In this document: positions 32,369-42,296 of the stretch, piece after piece | Layout: the number at the start of each line of letters is the position of its first letter | Numbering within the stretch: position 1 is the stretch's first letter | DNA from: CAYVHU01 sp964451415 | GTDB lineage: Bacteria > Pseudomonadota > Alphaproteobacteria > Rhodospirillales > Magnetovibrionaceae | Assembly (NCBI GenBank): GCA_964451415.1 | Contig: CAYVHU010000017.1 | Coordinates: forward strand, 1-55,833 | Length of the DNA: 55,833 bases | Direction: 5' to 3' | Program-made: the position numbers and the translations under genes | The notes under the pieces: generated by a model | Databases searched by the model: none | The model's input: only the letters and a program-made list of their open reading frames with translations | What the model was told of the DNA's origin: nothing

Positions 32369-33604
32369 ATGAAACAGGCTCGGTTGCTCATTTACAGTCA
32401 CGACACATATGGTCTCGGGCATTTGCGTCGCTGCCGTACCATCGCCCATTCGCTCGTGAAATATTTCGAGAATTTATCCGTTCTGATCGTTTCGGGGTCT
32501 CCGCTCATCGGGTCCTTCGATTTTCACCCGCGCGTCGATTTCGTACGCATCCCCGGGGCCGTAAAGCTGGACAGCGGCAAGTACGCATCCTTGAACCCGG
32601 CCATCAGCATCGACGATCAGATTTCCATGCGCGCTTCACTTCTGCGCCAGGCGGCTGCGGTCTACAGGCCTGATATTTTTCTGGTCGACAAGGAACCCCT
32701 GGGCCTGCGCGGTGAAGCCGAAGAGACCCTGAACATGCTGAAGCTCAAAGGGACCAAACTGATTCTGGGCTTGCGCGACGTCATGGACGACCCGGAAAAG
32801 CTCCGTGAGGAATGGGCGCGGAAAAATGTCATTCCCGCCTTGGAAAACTTGTATGACGACATCTGGGTTTACGGCCTGCCCAAACTGTACAAACCCCTCG
32901 ACGGCGTCGGCGTCAGCGCAAAAATTCTCAATAAAATGTCCTATACAGGATATTTGCGCCGCTCTATTCCCATCTCGCTCGCCGCACAAAGCCTGCGCAC
33001 TCCCCTGGATGACAAACCTTATATTCTGGTGACCACGGGCGGCGGCGGCGACGGCGCACAGCTGATCGACTGGGTCTTGCGCGCCTATGAACACGACCCC
33101 GACATTCCCTATCCCGCACGCCTGGTTCTAGGCCCGTTTATGAACATCAACCACCAGCACACGTTCATGGACAGGGTTGCACACCTTGATCAAGTCAGCG
33201 CCGTGACCTTTGAAACCAATATCGAAACGTTGATGAAAAACGCTGTCGGCGTCGTTTCCATGGGCGGATACAACACCTTCTGCGAACTTCTATCCTTCGA
33301 CAAACGCGGCCTGATCGTGCCGCGCACCGTGCCCAGAATGGAACAGTACATTCGCGCCTCGCACGCCGAACAGCTTGGTCTGGCGAAAATGCTGATGCCC
33401 GAAGAAACCTACGACGCAGCACGCATGGCGGCGGCCCTGCAAGCCTTACCGCATCAGACGAAACCTTCCGAAATCCATATTCCGGGACTGTTGGGCGGAC
33501 TGCCCGTTATCAACACGATGATGGAGCGGCACCTCGATGCGCCGCCACAAGGTCGCACGATGGGACCGCCTTTAACCGTAGTGGGATCGTGTCCGGTGCC
33601 ATGA
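32369..33604 (+). CDS. Predicted glycosyltransferase, GT-B fold (MurG-like, COG4671 type)
   Basis: A 411-residue GT-B protein. The N-terminal LLIYSHDTYGLGHLRRCRTI has the GHxxR glycine loop. ILVTTGGGGDGAQLIDW (about 219-235) starts the C-terminal donor-binding lobe, and VVSMGGYNTFCELLSFDKRG (295-314) is the UDP/NDP-sugar binding segment typical of MurG relatives. There is no signal peptide; it should act at the cytoplasmic face. It heads the overlapping ten-gene run to 44436; AAGGAG lies 6-7 bases before the ATG. The gene at 36584 encodes a relative. Confidence 0.88.
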   Translation: MKQARLLIYSHDTYGLGHLRRCRTIAHSLVKYFENLSVLIVSGSPLIGSFDFHPRVDFVRIPGAVKLDSGKYASLNPAISIDDQISMRASLLRQAAAVYRPDIFLVDKEPLGLRGEAEETLNMLKLKGTKLILGLRDVMDDPEKLREEWARKNVIPALENLYDDIWVYGLPKLYKPLDGVGVSAKILNKMSYTGYLRRSIPISLAAQSLRTPLDDKPYILVTTGGGGDGAQLIDWVLRAYEHDPDIPYPARLVLGPFMNINHQHTFMDRVAHLDQVSAVTFETNIETLMKNAVGVVSMGGYNTFCELLSFDKRGLIVPRTVPRMEQYIRASHAEQLGLAKMLMPEETYDAARMAAALQALPHQTKPSEIHIPGLLGGLPVINTMMERHLDAPPQGRTMGPPLTVVGSCPVP

Positions 33605-34854
33605 GTTCCCCTATCGCTTTTATTCTGAAAGGCTATCCCCGGTTGTCCGAAACCTTCATCGCGCAGGAAGTTCTGGCGTTGGAACGGCGCGGTTTCGACA
33701 TTCGCATCTACGCCCTGCGCCATCCCACCGACAAAACGCGCCATCGCGTTCACGACGACATCAAAGCCACCCCCAAATATCTGCCCGAATACCTGTACCT
33801 TGAACCCTTGCGCGTGGTGCGCGCCTGGCTGTCGGGGCGCAAAAAAACCGGATACAAAGCGGCGCTGGCGACGTGGCTCAAGGATTTCAAACGCGATCGC
33901 ACGGCCAACCGGGTGCGCCGTTTCGCACAAGCCCTCGTGCTGGCCTGTGAACTGCCCGGAGACGTGCGCCATCTGCACGCCCATTTCCTGCATACCCCGG
34001 CCTCTGTCGCCCGCTACGCGGCCATGGTGCTCGGCATAACATGGAGCGCTTCCGCCCATGCCAAGGACATCTGGACGACGCCGGCGTGGGAACTTCGCGA
34101 AAAGCTCGACGATTGCCGGTGGCTGGTCACATGCACGCGCTACAATGCAACGTATTTATCCACGCTGGCAACCGAGCCGTCGCGGGTTGAGTTGGTCTAT
34201 CACGGCCTTGACTTTTGCCGCTTTGGCGCACCCGCACAACGACACGCCGCTCACGACGGCTCCATCGCGGACCAGCCCGTACGACTGCTTTGCGTAGGCC
34301 GTGCGGTGGCGAAAAAAGGTCATGCATGTTTGCTGAACGCGCTGTCCATGCTGCCTGAGAATATACATTGGCACCTGGACGTCATCGGCGGTGGTCCCCT
34401 GTTGAGTGCCTTGCAAGACCAGGCCCGAGACATCGGCCTTGAGGCCCATATCATCTGGTGGGGCGCCCTTGCGCAGCAGGACGTTCTGGCGCAATACCGC
34501 ACAGCCGACGTGTTCGTTCTCAACAGCCTGATCACGCAAGATGGCGATCGTGACGGCTTGCCCAACGTGCTGATGGAGGCCCAAAGCCAGCGCCTTGCGT
34601 GTGTATCGACGCAGGTTTCCGCCATCCCTGAATTGATCGAACATGATGTGACGGGCCTTCTGGTTTCCCCCGAAGACGACCGCGCCTTGGCCCACGCCCT
34701 GGAAAGACTCATCGGCGAGCCGGCCCTACGTGCACGACTGGGCGAGGCCGGATTTCAACGCGTACGGCGGGAATTCGATTTAAAACGTGGCATCGACAAA
34801 CTGGTTGCACACTTCGAGAATCCGGATGGACCACTCCTCCGGGTTGCGGAGTGA
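33601..34854 (+). CDS. GT4-family glycosyltransferase
   Basis: A 417-residue glycosyltransferase with GT-B fold. The N-terminus IAFILKGYPRLSETFIAQEV is typical of family 4 enzymes of exopolysaccharide clusters. The C-terminal lobe has LLCVGRAVAKKGHACLLNAL (donor-binding Lys), DVFVLNSLI and the EAQSQRLACVSTQVSAIPEL segment (E-x7-E-like motif). The ATG at 33601 overlaps the previous stop (ATGA). The acceptor and sugar cannot be predicted. The next GT4 gene follows after 6 bases. Confidence 0.92.
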   Translation: MSSPIAFILKGYPRLSETFIAQEVLALERRGFDIRIYALRHPTDKTRHRVHDDIKATPKYLPEYLYLEPLRVVRAWLSGRKKTGYKAALATWLKDFKRDRTANRVRRFAQALVLACELPGDVRHLHAHFLHTPASVARYAAMVLGITWSASAHAKDIWTTPAWELREKLDDCRWLVTCTRYNATYLSTLATEPSRVELVYHGLDFCRFGAPAQRHAAHDGSIADQPVRLLCVGRAVAKKGHACLLNALSMLPENIHWHLDVIGGGPLLSALQDQARDIGLEAHIIWWGALAQQDVLAQYRTADVFVLNSLITQDGDRDGLPNVLMEAQSQRLACVSTQVSAIPELIEHDVTGLLVSPEDDRALAHALERLIGEPALRARLGEAGFQRVRREFDLKRGIDKLVAHFENPDGPLLRVAE

Positions 34855-34860
34855 GGTCTT

Positions 34861-36009
34861 ATGCACATCGCCTTCTACGCCCCTTTGAAACCGCCGACGC
34901 ATCCCACACCATCGGGAGACCGGCGCATGGCGCGGCTTTTGATCCGCGCGTGGGAAATATCGGGCCATCGTGTAGAACTGGCGTCGCGCTTTCGCGCTTA
35001 CGACCGTGGCGACGAGCACCGGCAAATCCGTTTGAAAGACCTTGGCGAGCGCCTTGCCGCGCGCTTGATCCGGCACTACCGCACACGCCCCGTCGCGCAA
35101 AGACCGGACGTCTGGTTCACCTATCATATGTACCACAAAGCCCCGGACTGGCTGGGGCCGCGCGTTTGCGAGGCGCTCGACATCCCTTATATCGTCGCCG
35201 AAGCCTCATACGCGCCGAAACACGCGGACGGCCCTTGGAACATAAACCATAAATCCGTCGCCGCCGCCATCGCCCGGGCCGACCTGCTCATCGGTTTCAA
35301 TCCCGACGACGCGCCGTGTCTGCGTCCCTTTGTGAAGCCGTCCGCCCACGACATCACGCTGCGGCCGTTCCTCGATACCGAAGCCTATCGTCACGTGATG
35401 GAAAACAAACTTTCACACCGCCACAAACTCGCAAAGCAACACGGGCTGGATGAAAATTCACCCTGGCTTTTGTGCGTCGCAATGATGCGAGATGATCAAA
35501 AACGCCGCTCCTATGAAGTCCTGGCCCACGCGCTCGACAAAATCAAAACGCGGCCGTGGCGGCTTTTGGTGGTCGGCAACGGCCCTGCGGAACCTCACAT
35601 CAAGGCGACGTTCGCGCCCCTGGGCGCGCGCGTGTGCTGGCTGGGGCTTCAAGGGGATGACGATTTACGCGCGCTGTATGGGGCCTCCGATCTTTTCGTC
35701 TGGCCCGCCATCAAGGAAGCCTACGGCATGGTGTTTCTCGAAGCCCTCGCTGCGGGTCTGCCCGTCGTCGCCGGTCACTCCGCAGGCGTGGCGGCCGTCG
35801 TCTCCCATGAACACACCGGACTTTTAACGCCGCAAGGCGACGTCGAGGCGTTCGCGAAGGCGTTGGCACGTCTGCTCGACGATGCGCCTTTGCGCGCGCA
35901 AATGGCAACGCGCGCGCCCAAGGACATGGCCGAAAACCATTCCCTTAAATACATGGCTCCAACCCTTGATCGACTGCTGCAAACCCTGATGATGGAACCC
36001 GAGCGATGA
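34861..36009 (+). CDS. GT4-family glycosyltransferase
   Basis: A 382-residue GT-B glycosyltransferase. MHIAFYAPLKPPTHPTPSGD then RRMARLLIRA is the acceptor-side glycine loop, LLVVGNGPAEPHIKATFAPL starts the donor lobe, and IKEAYGMVFLEALAAGLPVV carries the E-x7-E motif of retaining GT4 enzymes (EAYGMVFLE). There are no membrane segments. AGGTCTT precedes the ATG. The stop overlaps the start of the histidine phosphatase gene by 4 bases. Confidence 0.92.
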   Translation: MHIAFYAPLKPPTHPTPSGDRRMARLLIRAWEISGHRVELASRFRAYDRGDEHRQIRLKDLGERLAARLIRHYRTRPVAQRPDVWFTYHMYHKAPDWLGPRVCEALDIPYIVAEASYAPKHADGPWNINHKSVAAAIARADLLIGFNPDDAPCLRPFVKPSAHDITLRPFLDTEAYRHVMENKLSHRHKLAKQHGLDENSPWLLCVAMMRDDQKRRSYEVLAHALDKIKTRPWRLLVVGNGPAEPHIKATFAPLGARVCWLGLQGDDDLRALYGASDLFVWPAIKEAYGMVFLEALAAGLPVVAGHSAGVAAVVSHEHTGLLTPQGDVEAFAKALARLLDDAPLRAQMATRAPKDMAENHSLKYMAPTLDRLLQTLMMEPER

Positions 36010-36584
36010 CGGGCCTTCTCATCATGCGCCATGGCCCGACACCGTGGAATGCCGCACGGCGCATTCAGGGACATACGGATATTCCGCTGAGCGATGACGG
36101 ACGCGCCACCGTGCGAAACTGGCGCATACCACCCGATTGCGCCGCTTTCCACTGTGTATCCAGCCCCCTGTCCCGGGCACGGGAAACCGCCCGCATCCTC
36201 GGTTTTGATGCCCAAAGCGAAGCGGCCTTGATGGAAATGTCCTGGGGGCGGTGGGAAGGCCGCGTGCTTGACGATCTGCGCGGCGAATTGGGCAGCGCCA
36301 TGGCCGACAACGAAGCCCTGGGTCTGGATTTTCGTCCCCCCGACGGCGAAAGCCCCCGCGACACGCAAGACCGTCTGAAACCGTGGCTGAAACGCCTGCG
36401 CGAACCGACGCTGGCGGTTGCGCACCAAGGCGTCATCCGCGCCTTGTACGCCTTGGCCAGCGGCTGGGACATGCGCACGAAACCGCCCGTCCGTCTGAAC
36501 AAATTCGCCGCGCACCTGTTCCATGTGGATCGCAAAGGCGTACCGATCGTTGCCCGGCTGAACATTGATTTGGGGATGGCGTAA
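36006..36584 (+). CDS. Histidine phosphatase family protein (phosphoglycerate-mutase-like)
   Basis: A 192-residue histidine phosphatase. LLIMRHGPTPWNAARRIQGH has the catalytic RHG (His9), SSPLSRARETARIL the second Arg, and LAVAHQGVIRALYALAS the second His. Members remove phosphate from sugars, nucleotides or proteins. Overlap with glycosyltransferase genes on both sides (ATGA before, TAATG after) suggests a sugar-phosphate or intermediate in the same glycan pathway. Specificity cannot be read from the sequence. Confidence 0.9.
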   Translation: MTGLLIMRHGPTPWNAARRIQGHTDIPLSDDGRATVRNWRIPPDCAAFHCVSSPLSRARETARILGFDAQSEAALMEMSWGRWEGRVLDDLRGELGSAMADNEALGLDFRPPDGESPRDTQDRLKPWLKRLREPTLAVAHQGVIRALYALASGWDMRTKPPVRLNKFAAHLFHVDRKGVPIVARLNIDLGMA

Positions 36585-37717
36585 TGACTGTGCGGGTTTT
36601 GTTTTACGTCCAACACCTGCTGGGCGTCGGCCACCTGAGCCGCGCCGCCCTTCTGAGCGCGGCCATGGTTCATGAAGGCCTTGATGTCCTGGTCGTGCTG
36701 GGGGGCCGCGAGGTCCCCGGCATTTCCTTTTCCGGCACACGCATCGTCAGGCTGCCCGCCGCCCATGTGGCCGACCATACCTTCAGCCCGCTTCTGGACG
36801 AAGACGACCGGCCCGTCAGCGAGACCTGGAAACGCCGCCGTGCAAGCCTCCTTTTGCAGACCTTCAAGACCTTTTGTCCCGATGTCGTCATGTGCGAGAT
36901 GTTTCCCTTCGGCCGTCGCCAGTTCCGCTTCGAACTGCTGGCCTTGCTGGAGGCCGCGCACGGCGCGCGCGCGCGCGTCGTCTCGTCGGTGCGCGACATT
37001 TTGGTCCGAAAACCAAAGGCGGGACGCGACGCCGAAACGGCGCGTTTTGTGCGCGCGCATTTTGATCTGGTTCTGGTTCATGGCGATCCAACCCTGTGCC
37101 CCCTGGACGAAACATTCCCCGAGGCAAAATCCATTGCGGACCTGATCCGTTATACGGGCTACGTCCGCGCTCCCGAGAAAAAGACCGGCGTCTCGCAGGC
37201 GGGACGCGACGAAGTGATCGTCTCCGTCGGCGGTGGGGCCGTTGGCGCCCCCTTGCTGAAGGCCGCCATGGGGGCGCGCGCGCAATGCAATCTAGCGCAC
37301 AAGACCTGGCGTTTCATCGGCGGGCCCAATTTGCACGAAGACACGTATCGCACGCTGAAGGAAAAAGCCCCCGACGGCGTGATCGTGGAACGTTTTCGCC
37401 GCGATTTCCCAGACCTTTTAAAAAATTGCACCCTGTCGATTTCCCAGGGGGGGTACAACACCATCATGGACATCGTGCGCGCGCACGCGACGGCCATTGT
37501 CGTGCCCTTCGCCGACGCAGCGCAAAGCGAACAGGCGCACCGCGCAAGACGGCTGGCCGCCCGCGATGTAATCACCGTGGTGGAAGCCTCGAAGCTGACA
37601 CCCGCCACCTTGGCCCGCGCCATCGACACCGCGCGTCCGCCCGAAGCGTGCAAGATCGATTTTTGCGGGGCGAGCCGCACGGCACACATCATCGGCGAGG
37701 TCGCGCGCCATGGCTGA
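36584..37717 (+). CDS. Predicted glycosyltransferase, GT-B fold (COG4671 type), second copy
   Basis: A 377-residue relative of the protein at 32369-33604. VLFYVQHLLGVGHLSRAALL matches its GHLRR loop, VIVSVGGGAVGAPLLKAAMG its TTGGGGDG strand and LSISQGGYNTIMDIVRAHAT its SMGGYNT donor site. The two are clearly diverged, so they probably use different substrates. The start overlaps the phosphatase stop by one base, and the stop overlaps the next gene by 8 bases. Confidence 0.87.
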   Translation: MTVRVLFYVQHLLGVGHLSRAALLSAAMVHEGLDVLVVLGGREVPGISFSGTRIVRLPAAHVADHTFSPLLDEDDRPVSETWKRRRASLLLQTFKTFCPDVVMCEMFPFGRRQFRFELLALLEAAHGARARVVSSVRDILVRKPKAGRDAETARFVRAHFDLVLVHGDPTLCPLDETFPEAKSIADLIRYTGYVRAPEKKTGVSQAGRDEVIVSVGGGAVGAPLLKAAMGARAQCNLAHKTWRFIGGPNLHEDTYRTLKEKAPDGVIVERFRRDFPDLLKNCTLSISQGGYNTIMDIVRAHATAIVVPFADAAQSEQAHRARRLAARDVITVVEASKLTPATLARAIDTARPPEACKIDFCGASRTAHIIGEVARHG

Positions 37718-38465
37718 GTGGCAGGATTTGACCGACGAGTTGGACATCTGGCGCGATCGCGGCCTTCAGGCAACATTCTGGTGGCGCGACGACGACGCCG
37801 TCGCGTTCACGCCGCCCTTGCGGCGCATGCTTGAAATCGCCCGCAATCACGACGCCCCCCTGGCGGTGGCGGTCGTTCCGAACGGCTTCGAGCCGGAACT
37901 TTGCGAACGGCTGAACGCGCGTGCGGACGTCAGCGTTTTGCAACACGGCTTCGACCATACCAATCGTGCCCCGGCAGACGAAAAAAAATCCGAATTCCCG
38001 AAACGACGCAACCTTCAAGACGCATTGCAAGATATCGAATCGGGTCGCAAAGCCCTGCAAGCGTTCACCGGCGGCGAAGCGGTCCTTGTGCCGCCGTGGA
38101 ACCGCATCGCGCCTGCCGTGCGCGAAGCCCTTCCCGGTCTCGGATTTGCGGGCGTTTCCCTGTTCGGCGCACGGACACAAAATCACCGTGCAAAGGGTTT
38201 GAGCGTGATCAACACCCATGTGGACATCATCGACTGGCACGGCACACGCGGGTTTGTCGGCAGCGACGCCGCCATAACGGCAATCCTCACACATCTGCAA
38301 AGCAGACGCGCCGCCATGCACGATATCCACGAGGCAACCGGACTGCTGAGCCATCACCTGGTTCACGATGAAGACTGCTGGCACTTCATCGAGGATTTCC
38401 TGCACCATGTAAACGCCCACGAGGCGGCACGTCCGATCTCCATCGCGGAGGCCTTAAGCCCATGA
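37710..38465 (+). CDS. Polysaccharide deacetylase-like protein
   Basis: A 251-residue protein with the NodB-like metal-dependent deacetylase pattern. ATFWWRDDDAVAFTPPLRRM contains the Asp set (27-29), and SVLQHGFDHTN provides H79 and H83 of the HxxxH metal site. LVPPWNRIAP resembles motif 3 (RxPxG-like, here PPWN), and ISIAEALSP ends the chain. No signal peptide is seen, so it may act in the cytoplasm on a lipid-linked or nucleotide-linked sugar. It overlaps the genes on both sides. Confidence 0.82.
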   Translation: MAEWQDLTDELDIWRDRGLQATFWWRDDDAVAFTPPLRRMLEIARNHDAPLAVAVVPNGFEPELCERLNARADVSVLQHGFDHTNRAPADEKKSEFPKRRNLQDALQDIESGRKALQAFTGGEAVLVPPWNRIAPAVREALPGLGFAGVSLFGARTQNHRAKGLSVINTHVDIIDWHGTRGFVGSDAAITAILTHLQSRRAAMHDIHEATGLLSHHLVHDEDCWHFIEDFLHHVNAHEAARPISIAEALSP

Positions 38466-40351
38466 ACGATGGCGATTTGCTGCACGTCAAAGACCTTGAA
38501 GTCGAGTTTCACAGCCTTGGCGGCGTGATCAAGGCGCTCAAAGGCATATCCTTTCGCGTGCGTCCCGCCACCACGGTCGCGCTGGTGGGAGAATCAGGTT
38601 CCGGGAAATCCGTCACGGCCCAGGCCATCTTGGGGCTGTTGCCGCGCACGGCGAAAATCACGAGGGGAGAAATTTTACTGAACGATCCGGTCGCGGGGCG
38701 CCTCGACCTTGCGGCGCTATCGCCACGTTCAAAACGCTTTGCCGCCTTGCGCGGCAACAAAATTTCCATGATTTTTCAAGAACCGATGACCTCGCTGTCG
38801 CCCCTGCACACCATCGGCGACCAAATCGGCGAAACCGCCATCATTCATCACGGGGTCTCCCGCACGCAGGCCCGGGAACAAACCATCGACATGCTGCGTC
38901 TGGTCGGCTTTTCCGATCCCGCCGAGGCCTTCAATACCTATGCGTTCGAATTGTCGGGTGGCCTGCGCCAGCGCGCGATGATCGCCATGGCCTTGCTGTG
39001 CGGCCCGTCGCTGCTCATCGCCGACGAACCGACGACCGCCCTAGACGTCACCGTGCAGGCGCAAATCCTGAGCCTCATCAAAGACCTTCAGGCCGATCTG
39101 GGCATGGCGGTTTTGATGATCACCCACGATCTCGGCGTGGTCGCCAATGTCGCCGACGAGGTCGTCGTCGTTTATCGCGGCCAGGTGATGGAAAGCGGAA
39201 CTTTGGACGATATTTTCGAAACGCCGAGGCACCCGTACTTGCGGGCCCTGCTGAACGCCATTGCGCACTTCGACATGAAGCCCGGCGAGCGGTTGCAGCC
39301 GATCCGCGAAATCAAACCATGCACCGGCGGCTTGACGGCGTTCACAAAGAAATCGCACCCCAAACCCGCAGGCGCGCCTCTGCTTGAGATCAACAATGTC
39401 TCCAAATCCTTTTCCACACGCAAAAAATTACGCCTGTTGGGCAAAGCACCCGCGGCGAGCGTGCGTGCACTGAGCGACGTGTCCTTGTGCCTGCACCGTG
39501 GGGAATGTCTGGGACTGGTCGGAGAAAGCGGCTGTGGAAAAACGACCTTAAGCAAGATCATCACCCGCGCCATGTCCCCCGACACGGGACAGGTCATTTT
39601 CAACGGGGGCGATGCGCCGGTCGATCTGCTCACATTGAACGCCCGCCAGATGGAACCCATACGACGTAATATCCAGTATGTTTTTCAAGACCCGTACAGC
39701 GCCCTCAACCCGCGCGTAAGCATTGGCGACAGCCTCATCGAGCCGCTTCTCATCCATCGCATCGGCAATGCGCGGAGCCGTCGCGAAACGGCTCTGGAAT
39801 TGATCCGTCTGGTCGGTCTCAAACCAGAACATTTAAATCGCTACCCCCACAGTTTCTCCGGCGGCCAACGTCAGCGCATCGTGATCGCACGCGCGCTGGC
39901 GCTGAATCCGGAGCTTTTGATCTGCGACGAACCGGTCTCCGCCCTCGACGTTTCCATTCAGGCGCAAATCCTCAATCTGCTCAAGGACCTGCAAAAAGAC
40001 CTGGGTCTGAGCTATTTGTTCATTTCACACAATCTGGCGGTGGTCGATTACATCGCCGACACGATCGCCGTGATGTGCGCGGGCTATGTGGTCGAGATCG
40101 CCCCGCGCGACACGCTGTTCAAATCCCCCCTTCACCCGTACACGAAAGCACTGATTTCCGCCGTACCGTATCCCGATCCCAAACGGCCTTTGGATTTTGC
40201 GGCCTTGGCGGCCGGACGCCATTCCGATCCCCGCGAATGGGCGTTTCCCTTCGGCGGGCGCGAGCGCGCGGAGCCGCGCCTGATTGAACTCGACAAAGGC
40301 CATTTCGTGCGCGCGCACAAGCCGCCGGGGCGGGAGAACAGCCATGCCTAA
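38462..40351 (+). CDS. ABC transporter ATP-binding protein with two ATPase domains (YejF/Opp-DppDF type)
   Basis: A 629-residue fusion of two peptide-type ABC ATPases. Domain 1 has Walker A GESGSGKS (43-50), signature LSGGLRQRAMIAMALLC and Walker B LLIADEPTTALDV. Domain 2 has Walker A GESGCGKTT, signature FSGGQRQRIVIARALAL and Walker B LLICDEPVSALDV, then the oligopeptide C-terminal region HPYTKALISAVPYPDPKRP. Both sites look active. It would energise the permeases encoded at 42293 and 43288. The stop overlaps the binding-protein gene by 8 bases. Confidence 0.93.
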   Translation: MNDGDLLHVKDLEVEFHSLGGVIKALKGISFRVRPATTVALVGESGSGKSVTAQAILGLLPRTAKITRGEILLNDPVAGRLDLAALSPRSKRFAALRGNKISMIFQEPMTSLSPLHTIGDQIGETAIIHHGVSRTQAREQTIDMLRLVGFSDPAEAFNTYAFELSGGLRQRAMIAMALLCGPSLLIADEPTTALDVTVQAQILSLIKDLQADLGMAVLMITHDLGVVANVADEVVVVYRGQVMESGTLDDIFETPRHPYLRALLNAIAHFDMKPGERLQPIREIKPCTGGLTAFTKKSHPKPAGAPLLEINNVSKSFSTRKKLRLLGKAPAASVRALSDVSLCLHRGECLGLVGESGCGKTTLSKIITRAMSPDTGQVIFNGGDAPVDLLTLNARQMEPIRRNIQYVFQDPYSALNPRVSIGDSLIEPLLIHRIGNARSRRETALELIRLVGLKPEHLNRYPHSFSGGQRQRIVIARALALNPELLICDEPVSALDVSIQAQILNLLKDLQKDLGLSYLFISHNLAVVDYIADTIAVMCAGYVVEIAPRDTLFKSPLHPYTKALISAVPYPDPKRPLDFAALAAGRHSDPREWAFPFGGRERAEPRLIELDKGHFVRAHKPPGRENSHA

Positions 40352-42296
40352 GCCCCCCGTATGGCGAGGCGTGGCGCTGGCGCTGCTGGCCCTTGCCCTC
40401 GGCGCAGGATCGGCGCGCGGTGCACAATCGCTGCCGAAACTGATAGAGCCCGATACTTTCGCCGCCGCCATCGCCGCGGGCCGCCTGCCCGAAATCAAGG
40501 ACAGAATCCCGAAAACGCCCCTGGTCGTAAATCTGAAAAGCAAAGACAAACAACCCGGACGATACGGCGGCACGCTGCACATCCTCGGCGGGCGAAACAA
40601 GGACACACGCTTGATGGTCGTGTTCGGCTACGCCCGTTTGGTCGTTTACAACGAGGCCTACCAACTGGTCCCTGACATTGCCGAACGCGTTGATGTCAAG
40701 GACGGGCGCATTTTCACCTTTCATCTGCGCAAGGGCCAGCGCTGGTCCGACGGCTACCCGTTCACGGCAGAGGATTTCAGATATTACTGGGAAGACGTCG
40801 CCACCAATAAAGACCTCTCCGTGATGGGCGTTCCGCGCGAACTTCTGGTGGACGGCGAGCGGCCACACGTGGACATCGTGAACGCAACAACGGTGCGTTA
40901 CAGTTGGACAAAACCGAACCCGTTTTTTCTGCCCGCCCTGGCGCGCGCGCAACCTTTGTACATCTACCGCCCGGCACACTACCTGAAACAGTTTCACGCG
41001 AAATACGCAAACCCCGCGGAACTGCGCCGCAAAGTCAAGGCCGCCGGGGTGCGCAACTGGGTGGCGCTGCATTATGCCCACGACCATCCTTACAAAAACA
41101 ACAATCCCGACTATCCGACCTTGCAGCCCTGGGTTTTGAAAACGCAGCCCCCGTCTTCACGCTATGTCTTCGTGCGCAATCCCTACTTTCACCGCTTGGA
41201 TTCCCAAGGGCGGCAGTTGCCGTACATCGACAAAGTGGTGATGACCATCGTCACGCCGAAACTGATTCCGGCCATTACCGGAAGCGGAGAATCCGACTTA
41301 CAAGCGCGCTATCTGGACTTCAGCAACTATACATTTTTAAAACAAGACGAAAAACGCAACGGCTTCACCGTGCGTCGTTGGACGTCGGCCAAGGGCGCAC
41401 GCATCGCGTTGTACCCCAATTTGAACGTTAAGGACGCCCAATGGCGCGCCTTGATGCGCAACGTGAAGTTTCGCCGCGCCCTATCGCTCGCCATCAACCG
41501 CCGCGATATCGATCTGGCGGTGTATTACGGTTTGGCGCGCGACGGCAACAACACGGTGCTGCCGCAAAGCCCATTGTATAAAGCCGAATACACAACCCGC
41601 TGGGCGCGCTACGACCCGCAACAGGCAAATGCCCTTCTGGACAAGCTGGGTCTCAAACGGCGAAACGCACAAGGCATCCGCCGGCTTCACAACGGGCGCG
41701 AACTTGCGATCATCATTGAAACGGCGGGGGAGAACACTGAACAAACGGATGTCCTGGGGTTGATCCGCGACGATTGGCGAAAAATCGGCGTTAAAGTCTA
41801 CATCAAGCCCATGCAGCGCGAAGTTTTTCGCCGCCGCATCTTCGCCGGATCAACCTTGATGTCGGTGTGGACGGGGCTGGACAACGCCATTCCAACCGCA
41901 AATCAGTCGCCGGGCGAGCTGGCCCCGATTTCTCAACAGCAACTTCAATGGCCCCAATGGGGGCAATACTTTGAAACCATGGGGCGCTCGGGCGTTCCGC
42001 CGGACCTTCCGCAGGCGCGCCGGCTGCTGGCGCTGTATCGCGCCTGGAGCGTTGCAAGCGATCATGAAACAAAAAGAAGAATCTGGACCAGGATGCTCAA
42101 AATCCAGGCCGACCAAGTGTTCACCATCGGCGTGATTTCGGACGTTCCCCAACTGGTGGTGGTCAACAACCGCCTGCGCAACGTTCCCCGAAAAGGCGTC
42201 TACAGTTGGAATCCAGGCGCCTTATTCGGCGTCTATCGTCCCGAAACGTTCTGGTTTGCCGATACTGCGGACAAGCAAGGGAGCAAAAAGCGATGA
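40344..42296 (+). CDS. Extracellular solute-binding protein, family 5 (YejA-like)
   Basis: A 650-residue periplasmic binding protein for a Yej/Opp-type importer. The signal peptide VALALLALALGAGSARGA ends near residue 27. RYGGTLHILGGRNKDTRLMV and IFTFHLRKGQRWSDGYPFTA are SBP_bac_5 signatures, and KFRRALSLAINRRDIDLAVY is typical of peptide-binding members. YejA relatives bind peptides such as microcin C; the large size and the glycan genes upstream leave open a glycopeptide or muropeptide ligand. The ATG at 40344 follows CGGGAGAA. Confidence 0.92.
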   Translation: MPKPPVWRGVALALLALALGAGSARGAQSLPKLIEPDTFAAAIAAGRLPEIKDRIPKTPLVVNLKSKDKQPGRYGGTLHILGGRNKDTRLMVVFGYARLVVYNEAYQLVPDIAERVDVKDGRIFTFHLRKGQRWSDGYPFTAEDFRYYWEDVATNKDLSVMGVPRELLVDGERPHVDIVNATTVRYSWTKPNPFFLPALARAQPLYIYRPAHYLKQFHAKYANPAELRRKVKAAGVRNWVALHYAHDHPYKNNNPDYPTLQPWVLKTQPPSSRYVFVRNPYFHRLDSQGRQLPYIDKVVMTIVTPKLIPAITGSGESDLQARYLDFSNYTFLKQDEKRNGFTVRRWTSAKGARIALYPNLNVKDAQWRALMRNVKFRRALSLAINRRDIDLAVYYGLARDGNNTVLPQSPLYKAEYTTRWARYDPQQANALLDKLGLKRRNAQGIRRLHNGRELAIIIETAGENTEQTDVLGLIRDDWRKIGVKVYIKPMQREVFRRRIFAGSTLMSVWTGLDNAIPTANQSPGELAPISQQQLQWPQWGQYFETMGRSGVPPDLPQARRLLALYRAWSVASDHETKRRIWTRMLKIQADQVFTIGVISDVPQLVVVNNRLRNVPRKGVYSWNPGALFGVYRPETFWFADTADKQGSKKR

